Positions 1-4,903 are shown, numbered from the stretch's first letter. The stretch: DNA of 5,807 nt from Nanobdellota archaeon (GCA_030690755.1 JAUYGA010000091.1:1-5807); one strand, 5' to 3'. Numbers and translations: made by a program. Notes: generated from the letters alone by a model not told the origin.

Positions 1-16
1 TTTTGGATGGTAATTT

Positions 17-1624
17 TTAAATTGTCTTGTTGTTGAGTGAGTTTTCAGTTATTGCATTTTTAGCATTTATTTCTGTGTAAGTTATACCTCCCTCCACAAT
101 GTTTTCATACGACAAATCGAGAAGATGGACATTTTTGCCTGTGATGAAGTCTTTAACAATGACTTTGGAGTCATCCTGTTTTTGCGTATCAATCCATGGA
201 AAAATAAGATTCTTTTTATCTTCCAGAGCATCAATGCTGCTTGTGAAACAGTCTGCATAATTGAAGTTGTCAAAAAAACTGTTTGAATTGGTCTTTTTTC
301 CATCGCTTAGCAGGTTATTGACATTATAGATATCCTCTATAGAAACAAAAATATCATTCCCGCAAGCTAATCTGTTCCTAAAATTGAATCTTGCAGATGC
401 ATTGATGAAGTTGAAGTAATATGTGAGTTTGCTTCTCATGTCTAAGGTGTTAGGAGAGACCTGCGCAATGTAATCTGCAAAAGGATTAAGGAAACGGCAG
501 TTCAGACTCATGCTTGCTTCTATATGCGCTTTAGCATCTTCTGTAAGTTTTGCATCGCCTTTTTTTCTGACAGAGTTTCTTGCAGAGTTTTTCATAGAAT
601 ACTGGCCGAGCGCAAGGTATGAAAGAACCTTATCAGTCTGCTCATCTGAAGTATCTGTTTTTATTGTGAAGAATCTCCTTGAAAGCTCTGCATCTTTCTT
701 AAGCTTGTTTTCGTCAGCTAAAGTGTAGATGAATGATTTTCCAGAATTGATGATTTGCTGTTTGGTTTTACCGTTGCTGACGATTTTTCTGACAACATCC
801 CTCCCTTCGCTTATGGTTTTTACAATCTCCAAAACAAGAGGACTTCCTGTCAGCGCTTTCTGCAGTTCAGGGATATAAATTATCTTTGCCCGATTTATCT
901 CATCTGCATTATAAAGTTCAGCAGTCTTTGAAGACAGTTCCATCTCATAAACAGCATTATCGGGAAGCAGTTTCATCAGAGACTTGACAAGCTGTGTTTT
1001 CCCGCTTCCGCTCGGGCCTTCAACGCCAAAATTCATTCCATGAATCGCCGCATATGTCTGCAGTATTGCATTCTTTTCCTCTCCGACCAGGCCAATCGCT
1101 TTGTATGCATCAAGAAGATTACCGATGCTGAACTCTTTTGATTTAGCTATTTTATCCTTTATTGCGATGTTGCCGCTTGCCTCAAAAGAATATATTAAAA
1201 GATCTTCGTTCGTGCTATCTTTGGCCAGATATTTTTGTTTTATCTCTTCAGGAACTGAAACTTCAATGTATAGCTTACTTTCTAAGCCTTCTTTGTAAGC
1301 TTCTAAAAATGTCTGGCCTGCTTTGCTGCGTGACTTTTTAATTTGTTTATCAATATTATTAATTGATTTTTTTATACTTAAGCTGGCTTTTCTGTCTGAA
1401 TTTTTTTCTAAATTCGAACCTGATCCAGAATTTGGACCTAAGCTCGAATTTGAATCTAAATCCGGGTCTGATTTAGAGTTAAGGTAATTTCTTGCCTTGT
1501 TGTCCAGATAGATTTCTATGTTTGTTCTCTTTGCAGATAAATAATCTGAAAGTCTTCTGCCGATTGATGAAGCAGCTGTAGAAGCGCTTCCAAATCTTGA
1601 ACAAATCTCGTCGATACTAGACAT
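17..1624 (-). CDS. P-loop AAA+ type ATPase, helicase/primase-associated style
   Basis: 535 residues. Seen: a Walker A motif GPSGSGKT at residues 203-210; a Walker B-like strand AKIIYIPEL around 246-254, where proline sits in the usual aspartate position before Glu253; a sensor-1-like strand SFIYTLADEN at 297-306; and an arginine-finger-like ELSRRFF at 313-319 followed by a TSDEQT segment. Residues 50-80 are a Ser/Asn/Asp/Gly-rich linker separating a short N-terminal part from the ATPase core. The C-terminal 200 residues are unrecognised. Known of the family: the order Walker A, ELSSKTAELY-type segment, glutamate strand, KTISEGR-type helix, sensor 1, R-R-F occurs in ATPases attached to CHC2-type primases and replication proteins of mobile elements. 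Inferred: ATP-driven remodelling of nucleic acid or protein. It is the last gene of the operon; its ATG overlaps the upstream coding end by 8 bases and has a GGAG motif just before it. The ATPase call is firm, the substrate unknown. Confidence 0.85.
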   Translation of the reverse strand: MSSIDEICSRFGSASTAASSIGRRLSDYLSAKRTNIEIYLDNKARNYLNSKSDPDLDSNSSLGPNSGSGSNLEKNSDRKASLSIKKSINNIDKQIKKSRSKAGQTFLEAYKEGLESKLYIEVSVPEEIKQKYLAKDSTNEDLLIYSFEASGNIAIKDKIAKSKEFSIGNLLDAYKAIGLVGEEKNAILQTYAAIHGMNFGVEGPSGSGKTQLVKSLMKLLPDNAVYEMELSSKTAELYNADEINRAKIIYIPELQKALTGSPLVLEIVKTISEGRDVVRKIVSNGKTKQQIINSGKSFIYTLADENKLKKDAELSRRFFTIKTDTSDEQTDKVLSYLALGQYSMKNSARNSVRKKGDAKLTEDAKAHIEASMSLNCRFLNPFADYIAQVSPNTLDMRSKLTYYFNFINASARFNFRNRLACGNDIFVSIEDIYNVNNLLSDGKKTNSNSFFDNFNYADCFTSSIDALEDKKNLIFPWIDTQKQDDSKVIVKDFITGKNVHLLDLSYENIVEGGITYTEINAKNAITENSLNNKTI

Positions 1625-2603
1625 TATTCTCCGCTCCTTCAGGAGTAAGCTCTTTTAGCGCTTCATCTATCAAACAGCGGTCGTTTATTGCATTGTCTTT
1701 GAGCTTGAACCTTCTTTTTATGCTAGTAAATAATGACTTGAAAGGGTCCATGGCCATATAAACGTTGAAAATTTCCATCTTATTATCTATGTTGTTTACC
1801 ACCTGATCCATGTTCTTTTTTATGTCAAACATTGCTTTTTGTAATTCCATGTTTGTTGTCAAGACTTCCTCGCCATTGATGAGATAGTTCTTGCAATTAT
1901 CTACATGTTCTAGGAACAGGCTTCCGCAGATAATTGTTCTTTTTGTGTTATCTACAATGAAGCGGACATCTTTCCTGTATTTATCAAGCTGGTCAAGCTC
2001 TATTTTCGCATACCTGTAATAGAATGCAGCTGCCTTTGACGAATCTGTGTAGATGTTTATGTCTTTGTCAATCTGTTCGACTCTCCTATCTAGCTCTATC
2101 TGGTATTTTTTCTGTTCCAAAATAAATTTTGGGCTTTCAACATCGCTTGCAACAGCTTTAAGTTTCGGATGCACTGAATTTTTTTCTTCATCCAGTCTTT
2201 TAACTATTTCCTCTGATTTGCTTACATTTTCAACTGCATCAAGAATGTTTTTGCGCTTTTCATAATACTTATCGGTAAGCTCAGTCTCGTAGTTGGCATA
2301 TTTTTCAGTCATTATCTCCAGATTGTTAAGAATTCTTCTTGCTTCACTGAGTCTTTTGTTAAGCCCTTCTCCTGATTCAACCCCAAAAAACTTTCCTATT
2401 ATTTTTTCTATCGATGAGCCTTCTATCGCTTTTCGCTCGTTGAGCGCAAGAACTCTTAATTTTGCAAGATCTTTCTTATATTGGTCAACATCAATGAAAT
2501 CCTGATGGTAATCTTCATCCTTCAAAAGTTTCAATCCTGCTCTTCCGCATATTTCCTTGACTATACCTATTGTTCCGCCATAGTTATGTTGCGCATTATA
2601 CAT
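1617..2603 (-). CDS. Coiled-coil rich hypothetical protein
   Basis: 328 residues, not recognised as any named family. The sequence is almost entirely charged and helix-forming, with heptad-like stretches at about residues 82-148, 157-185, 195-215 and 253-280. There is no signal peptide or membrane span, so it is probably cytoplasmic. Cysteines are isolated and do not form a metal site. The C-terminus has a basic patch (SIKRRFK, about 294-300) and then an acidic tail. The start at ATG 2601-2603 is supported by GAGGTG at 2609-2614, five bases upstream. Its last codons overlap the start of the ATPase gene by 8 bases (ATGTCTAG), which suggests coupled translation and a direct working relationship, for example as an adaptor or scaffold for the ATPase (inference). 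A 78-base A-rich gap separates it from the upstream membrane-protein gene. Real gene: high confidence; function unknown. Confidence 0.85.
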   Translation of the reverse strand: MYNAQHNYGGTIGIVKEICGRAGLKLLKDEDYHQDFIDVDQYKKDLAKLRVLALNERKAIEGSSIEKIIGKFFGVESGEGLNKRLSEARRILNNLEIMTEKYANYETELTDKYYEKRKNILDAVENVSKSEEIVKRLDEEKNSVHPKLKAVASDVESPKFILEQKKYQIELDRRVEQIDKDINIYTDSSKAAAFYYRYAKIELDQLDKYRKDVRFIVDNTKRTIICGSLFLEHVDNCKNYLINGEEVLTTNMELQKAMFDIKKNMDQVVNNIDNKMEIFNVYMAMDPFKSLFTSIKRRFKLKDNAINDRCLIDEALKELTPEGAENNV

Positions 2604-2658
2604 TTTAACACCTCGCGTTTGTTTTTTATTTTTTCAGTTTTATTATTTCAATTTCCTC

Positions 2659-2665
2659 TTTTAAA
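2659..2665 (-). promoter_or_regulatory. Possible internal TATA box
   Basis: The minus strand reads TTTAAAA preceded by ATGAAA, which fits an archaeal BRE/TATA pair. A start about 25 bases downstream, near 2638, would give a leader of about 35 bases with the GAGGTG site before the coiled-coil gene. It lies in the only gap inside the four-gene operon, so the ATPase and coiled-coil genes might also be transcribed separately. AT-rich DNA produces such matches by chance. Confidence 0.3.
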
Positions 2666-2681
2666 TTTCATTTTTTCACAG

Positions 2682-3053
2682 CTATTGTTTTAGTTCTATA
2701 TCTTCTCTTTTTTTGTCTCCGAATTTCTGAACATAATTATCAGCATCTTCTATCCTTATCCCATCCATGTCATAATGTTCATACTTGTTGAATTGCTGAT
2801 CAATGACAAACTGGTCATTTCCTGTCGGATCCTTCAACTCATAGAGGACAATGTTTTCCAGCCTGTTTGGGATTTTCTTAGAATCAACATCAGAAACAAG
2901 CTCTCGAAAATCGACTTTGTATTTTTGGATTATCTGCTTTGGGATTACTGCATACTTCTGTTTGATTTGGTGATTTTCTATGTACGAACCTAGCTGAAAC
3001 GCCATGAATGCAATTCCTGCATATTTTCCAATAGAGCTAGCGATTTTGTTCAA
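2682..3053 (-). CDS. Small membrane-anchored hypothetical protein (TTG start)
   Basis: 123 residues when started at TTG 3051-3053. A longer reading from ATG 3191 exists, but it would overlap the preceding gene by 155 bases. The TTG is preceded, six bases upstream, by GGGGTG at 3060-3065, and this leader (GGTGTTAAAA then the start) nearly copies that of the next gene at 2603. The protein then opens MNKIASS and has one moderately hydrophobic segment, about residues 4-25 (IGKYAGIAFMAFQLGSYI), consistent with an N-terminal membrane anchor. The rest is a charged soluble domain with no recognised motif, rich in Asp, Lys and Tyr and ending in a lysine/glutamate-rich tail. It overlaps the upstream gene by 17 bases, suggesting coupled translation. 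It shares its N-anchor plus soluble-domain design with its upstream neighbour. Gene: confident; exact start: fairly confident. Confidence 0.75.
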   Translation of the reverse strand: MNKIASSIGKYAGIAFMAFQLGSYIENHQIKQKYAVIPKQIIQKYKVDFRELVSDVDSKKIPNRLENIVLYELKDPTGNDQFVIDQQFNKYEHYDMDGIRIEDADNYVQKFGDKKREDIELKQ

Positions 3054-3789
3054 TTTTAACACCCCCCTGCGCATAGTTTCTGGCATTATGTCTTGTGTTA
3101 TTTGCAGTGTTATTTGTTCTGCCAGTATTCTCTTCTGTTGTACCTGCATAGAGAGCTGCTGGATTTGACTGCGAAAAGAAATAACTGTCAAGCCAGTTAA
3201 GAAGATCAGACCTTATGTTTTGATAAATGGCGCCGCCATCAGCAGTCGCTTCTTTGACAAGCCCTTTCATCCTGTATTCAAGATCGCCCATCTGCATATT
3301 TCTTGTCAGAGGAAAACCTTCTTTGCCGTTTGTCACAAATGTTTCAACTTCACGATTTTCATTAAGCTTGTAAACAATGTCAATGTTTGTAAAATCCTGA
3401 ACATATGCCTTGCTCGGCGGCCTCTTTCCGATGACTGCATTGTAAACATCTCGTCTTATTTCTCTTGTTGAAGAAAGAATCTCTTTTGCATGCTCAATTG
3501 CAAAATCCTTATCCTTAATTTCCTGTTTTATGCAAGCTAACCTGTATTCTATAGAACCAACTCTTAAGCCTTCAGCGCCCCACTTTACAGGATAACGCTT
3601 TGCATTTTTTTGGTTGATTAGCGTTATCTCTGTCTTGTCGACTTCGTTTTCAGAGTACACCAGCTCAAGAGTCGGCGCTTGGGTATATTTTTTGGACTGA
3701 ATGAAATTGTCTAGTTTTGCATGATTCATGACGCCGCTGTAAAAACCTACTGCTGACGCCAAAACAACCGGCAATATTTTTTTTATCAT
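3037..3789 (-). CDS. Membrane-anchored or secreted protein with duplicated domain
   Basis: 250 residues, no recognised family. Residues 1-21 (MIKK then a hydrophobic stretch to about 21) look like a signal anchor or signal peptide, so the bulk probably lies outside the membrane. Two copies of an alpha/beta-like unit follow: about residues 40-118 and 135-205. They align at LELVY/IDIVY and at RVGSIEYRL/QMGDLEYRM, then continue into similar helices. Residues 218-245 are a low-complexity Asn/Thr/Arg tail with two N-N-T sequons, compatible with a disordered, possibly glycosylated end. The start at ATG 3787-3789 has GAGGGG at 3795-3800, five bases upstream. It is the first clear gene of the operon; its end overlaps the TTG start of the next gene by 17 bases. 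It could be an envelope component that docks the downstream proteins (inference). Confidence 0.82.
   Translation of the reverse strand: MIKKILPVVLASAVGFYSGVMNHAKLDNFIQSKKYTQAPTLELVYSENEVDKTEITLINQKNAKRYPVKWGAEGLRVGSIEYRLACIKQEIKDKDFAIEHAKEILSSTREIRRDVYNAVIGKRPPSKAYVQDFTNIDIVYKLNENREVETFVTNGKEGFPLTRNMQMGDLEYRMKGLVKEATADGGAIYQNIRSDLLNWLDSYFFSQSNPAALYAGTTEENTGRTNNTANNTRHNARNYAQGGVKIEQNR
3060..3067 (-). promoter_or_regulatory. Ribosome binding site deciding a TTG start
   Basis: The minus strand carries a run of six G followed by TG, complementary to the 3' end of 16S rRNA, six bases before TTG 3051-3053. In-frame ATG codons upstream (3072-3074 and 3189-3191) have no comparable site, and the in-frame GTG falls inside this motif. 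This is the main reason to prefer the shorter 123-residue product. Confidence 0.65.
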
Positions 3790-3817
3790 TGTATCCCCTC
3801 GTTTTATGATTTTTTAT

Positions 3818-3840
3818 GATAGCTATCGCTAACTTTTATC
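3818..3840 (-). promoter_or_regulatory. Possible TATA box and palindrome upstream of the operon
   Basis: The minus strand has GATAAAAG at 3833-3840, with A/G-rich sequence before it, about 25 bases upstream of a likely transcription start near 3810. A perfect palindrome GATAGCTATC lies at 3818-3827, between the box and the predicted start, where a bound repressor would block transcription. Two copies of TTTTATGAT follow on the plus strand (3802-3810 and 3812-3820). The position is right for a promoter of the four-gene operon, but the TATA match is mediocre. Confidence 0.4.
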
Positions 3841-4037
3841 ACACTTTGATGCTGTAGAAAATCTCTTTCGCTTTGTAAAAGCTCATTCGGGCAGCGTCGA
3901 CAAAACTCTCGTTGTTGATTTCGAGAAAACGGTCAGGCCCCGGATGGGGCGTCCCCCTGACCTTCTTTAATGTTTTCGTCGAACGAGTTTTGTGAATTGA
4001 CGCTGCCTACATTTTCTACACCATCATTTGATTTCAT
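3839..4037 (-). pseudogene. Possible frameshifted small protein inside the inverted repeat
   Basis: From ATG 4035-4037 the minus strand reads 34 codons (MKSNDGVENVGS...) to a TGA at 3933-3935. Skipping one base in the GGGGG run at 3953-3957 would instead continue ...DRFLEINNESFVDAARMSF... to a TGA at 3839-3841, giving 65 residues. Both halves have a protein-like mix of residues, and the end lies 49 bases before the next gene. Against it: no Shine-Dalgarno motif precedes the ATG, and the same bases form a long hairpin, which a coding role does not explain. It could be a decayed gene, a sequencing error in the G run, a programmed frameshift beside the strong hairpin, or chance. Confidence 0.25.
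3847..4026. repeat. Nested long inverted repeat, candidate structured RNA or cruciform
   Basis: Five stems nest in order. Stem A pairs 3848-3862 with 4011-4025 (14 of 15 pairs). Stem B pairs GGCAGCGTC 3890-3898 with 3999-4007 (9 of 9). Stem C pairs 3901-3913 with 3982-3992 (11 pairs around a 2-base bulge). Stem D pairs 3922-3930 with 3972-3981 (9 pairs, one bulge). Stem E pairs GGTCAGG 3931-3937 with 3956-3962 (7 of 7). The tip is CCCC-GGAT-GGGG (3938-3949). An unpaired 27-base segment, 3863-3889, lies on the left arm only. About 54 pairs form in all. The strand cannot be decided: a minus transcript could start from a weak TTTAAG box at 4167-4172 and lead into the operon. Alternatives are a structured RNA, a replication or recombination cruciform, or a degenerate mobile element. 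Confidence 0.8.
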
Positions 4038-4088
4038 GATTTTAAGGCCCGCGGGTTTTGCTTGGCGCACTTATTCTTCCGGGGCCAA

Positions 4089-4144
4089 GAGGCAGTCAGT
4101 TTTTCCAGTCACTTTTTTGTTGTTAGTTGTTGACTGTCTGCCTC
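4089..4144. repeat. Second long hairpin next to the nested inverted repeat
   Basis: GAGGCAG at 4089-4095 pairs perfectly with CTGCCTC at 4138-4144. After one T-T mismatch, CAGT 4097-4100 pairs with ACTG 4133-4136. The loop is about 32 bases and T-rich on the plus strand. Between this hairpin and the larger repeat, GGCCC 4046-4050 can pair with GGGCC 4082-4086. Together these make a continuous structured region of about 300 bases. Confidence 0.6.
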
Positions 4145-4182
4145 AAGTAGTATAGGGTCTTTGAACTTAAAGTGTCTTGTGC

Positions 4183-4190
4183 AAAAAAAT
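4183..4190 (-). terminator. Possible T-run terminator of the zinc-ribbon transcript
   Basis: The minus strand has seven consecutive T here, about 210 bases after the zinc-ribbon stop codon and just before the structured region. Archaeal transcription commonly ends at such U-runs without a hairpin. The match is short and unsupported by anything else. Confidence 0.3.
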
Positions 4191-4225
4191 CCGAAAGAAT
4201 TAGCGGAAATCCGGAAGAATATCGG
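4187..4225. repeat. Two 20-base tandem direct repeats
   Basis: The unit AAATCCGAAAGAAT at 4187-4200 recurs as AAATCCGGAAGAAT at 4207-4220, with 13 of 14 bases identical, and each copy ends in a CGG, giving a period of 20 bases. The motif CCGGAAGAATA of the second copy also appears on the opposite strand at 4070-4080. Iteron-like spacing (two helical turns) would suit a protein binding site; two copies are too few to be sure. Confidence 0.55.
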
Positions 4226-4399
4226 TGCTGTCCGTTATTAAATGTCTAATTTGATGATTTGGCGGAAGTTTTACGGCATTCTGTTTTTTACCGCGGTTTG
4301 TCGACTGAAGAAAAATGTGTGAAAAATTGGAAATAATATGCCATTAAATTCAGAGTGGTTTTGATAAGAAATTAGTCAATGATGTTATGCATATGCTAT

Positions 4400-4546
4400 T
4401 TACTCTTCTTCAGAATAAGCTTCTTCGCAGCTAGGGCATTTATATAGTTTATCAGATAGCTTGTTCATAGGAATCTTACAACTATAGCAATAGAATTGTT
4501 TCTCCAGAATTACTTCTGACGTATCTAGTTGAACATCTCTAACCAT
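4400..4546 (-). CDS. Small zinc-ribbon protein
   Basis: 48 residues, starting MVRDVQLDTS. Two CxxC knuckles are visible: Cys20-Cys23 (CYSC) and Cys37-Cys40 (CPSC), 13 residues apart, with aromatic residues before them (FYCYSC, LYKCPSC). This is the classic layout of a four-cysteine zinc ribbon. The protein ends in an acidic tail (SEEE). Known of the family: such mini-proteins bind zinc and often act in transcription or as adaptor modules. The specific role is not recognisable. No Shine-Dalgarno motif precedes ATG 4544-4546, but a TATAAAA box at 4588-4594 would give a short leader of about 20 bases, as in archaeal near-leaderless mRNAs. A palindrome overlaps that box, so it may be repressed or autoregulated. 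The gene stands alone between two non-coding stretches, on the same strand as the downstream operon. Confidence 0.72.
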   Translation of the reverse strand: MVRDVQLDTSEVILEKQFYCYSCKIPMNKLSDKLYKCPSCEEAYSEEE

Positions 4547-4587
4547 TTTGTGTGTATTTGTTTATTTTTTTAGTTTAGTTAATTGAA

Positions 4588-4608
4588 TTTTATATGCCGA
4601 GGCATATA
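4588..4608 (-). promoter_or_regulatory. TATA box overlapped by an 18-base palindrome
   Basis: TATAAAA on the minus strand (4588-4594) is 42 bases before the zinc-ribbon ATG, fitting a start near 4566. TATATGCC-GA-GGCATATA at 4591-4608 is a perfect palindrome with 8-base arms and a 2-base spacer. It covers the upstream edge of the TATA box, where a dimeric repressor would exclude the basal transcription factors. A related ATGGC-ATT-GCCAT lies at 4664-4676. Confidence 0.5.
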
Positions 4609-4685
4609 TGTTTATTATAATTATGCATATATAGCATATGTTCTTGTTTTACAACTGTTTTAGATGGCATTGCCATATTGTGTTG

Positions 4686-4735
4686 TTTATTTGCAAAGCT
4701 TTGTCAAATAAATAGCGGTTTTATTTACCACTATT
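4686..4735. repeat. Two abutting hairpins
   Basis: Hairpin 1: TTTATTTG 4686-4693 pairs with CAAATAAA 4705-4712, and the interior CAAAG/CTTTG (4694-4703) is itself a palindrome, leaving only T4704 unpaired. Hairpin 2: AATAGCGGT 4711-4719 pairs with ACCACTATT 4727-4735 (8 of 9) around the loop TTTATTT. They share two bases. On the minus strand they would lie at the very start of a transcript from the TATA box at 4752-4759. Confidence 0.6.
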
Positions 4736-4751
4736 AAGTAATTAAACTTCC

Positions 4752-4759
4752 TTTATAAA
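4752..4759 (-). promoter_or_regulatory. Strong TATA/BRE-like promoter, minus strand
   Basis: TTTATAAA is preceded on the minus strand by GCGAAAGG, a good archaeal BRE match. Transcription would begin near 4731, at the edge of the hairpin pair, and run toward the zinc-ribbon gene with a leader of about 185 bases. TTTATAAA is symmetrical, but the flank favours the minus direction. Confidence 0.45.
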
Positions 4760-4769
4760 CCTTTCGCTA

Positions 4770-4804
4770 TTTTTGGGTGTTTTTACCGCTTTTTGCCAAT
4801 TTTT
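4770..4804. promoter_or_regulatory. Four T5 tracts in exact 10-base phase (curved DNA)
   Basis: TTTTT occurs at 4770-4774, 4780-4784, 4790-4794 and 4800-4804. Shorter TTT tracts continue nearly the same phase at 4752-4754 and 4762-4764. A-tracts repeated in phase with the helix turn bend DNA. The element lies between the minus-strand TATA box (4752-4759) and the plus-strand TATA box (4855-4862). Confidence 0.6.
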
Positions 4805-4854
4805 GTTAAATTGATGCTCGGATTTTGTTATTTCTATAAAATTACTCAAAAACC

Positions 4855-4875
4855 TTTAAATACTAGGAAATTTCC
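4855..4875 (+). promoter_or_regulatory. TATA box and palindrome of the Nudix operon
   Basis: TTTAAATA at 4855-4862, preceded by CAAAAACC, is a near-consensus archaeal BRE/TATA. A start near 4886 would give a leader of about 57 bases before the Nudix gene. The perfect palindrome GGAAATTTCC (4866-4875) lies between box and start, a classic repressor position. Confidence 0.6.
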
Positions 4876-4903
4876 AGACAGAAATCGGTATTAGTTTAAT
4901 GGT

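Larger units (their letters stand above)
3790..4399. other. 610-base stretch without a firm protein gene; structured
   Basis: This stretch holds the operon promoter region, a nested 180-base inverted repeat, a second hairpin (4089-4144) and a pair of 20-base tandem repeats. From about 3885 to 4160 the sequence is visibly richer in G and C than its surroundings, which in AT-rich archaea often marks structured RNA genes. From 4226 to 4399 nothing convincing is visible beyond an ACCGCGGT palindrome (4290-4297). Confidence 0.7.

Noticed and set aside
1411..1420. Minus-strand GGTTCGAATT resembles a tRNA T-loop
   Set aside because: It lies inside the low-complexity linker of the ATPase gene, and no acceptor, D or anticodon stem can be formed around it.
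3072..3191. Upstream ATG starts (3191 or 3074) for the small membrane-protein gene
   Set aside because: They lack a ribosome binding site and the longer one overlaps the preceding gene by 155 bases, whereas TTG 3053 has a well-placed G-rich site.
3931..3949. Resemblance of GGTCAGGCCCCGGATGGGG to helix 8 of signal recognition particle RNA
   Set aside because: The 5' side and a GGAN loop match, but the conserved AGCAGCC strand after the loop is missing; instead CCTGACC pairs perfectly with GGTCAGG, which SRP RNA does not do.
3845..4032. TTTGAT on both sides of the long inverted repeat as a target-site duplication of a MITE
   Set aside because: The left copy overlaps the first bases of the inverted arm itself, so the element ends would not agree with the repeat ends; no transposase-like ends are recognised.
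3970..4155. Plus-strand 61-codon reading frame across the structured region
   Set aside because: It has no ribosome binding site, an unusual composition, and overlaps the inverted repeat and hairpins that better explain the sequence.
4250..4307. TTGATGA followed about 50 bases later by CTGA, like a C/D box guide RNA
   Set aside because: The flanking bases do not form a terminal stem and no convincing internal D'/C' boxes are seen; short boxes are common by chance.
4876..4892. ACAGAAATCGGTATTA resembles the conserved region V of RNase P RNA
   Set aside because: No matching conserved region I lies a plausible distance upstream, the flanks are AT-rich and unstructured, and the site falls in the Nudix promoter and leader.
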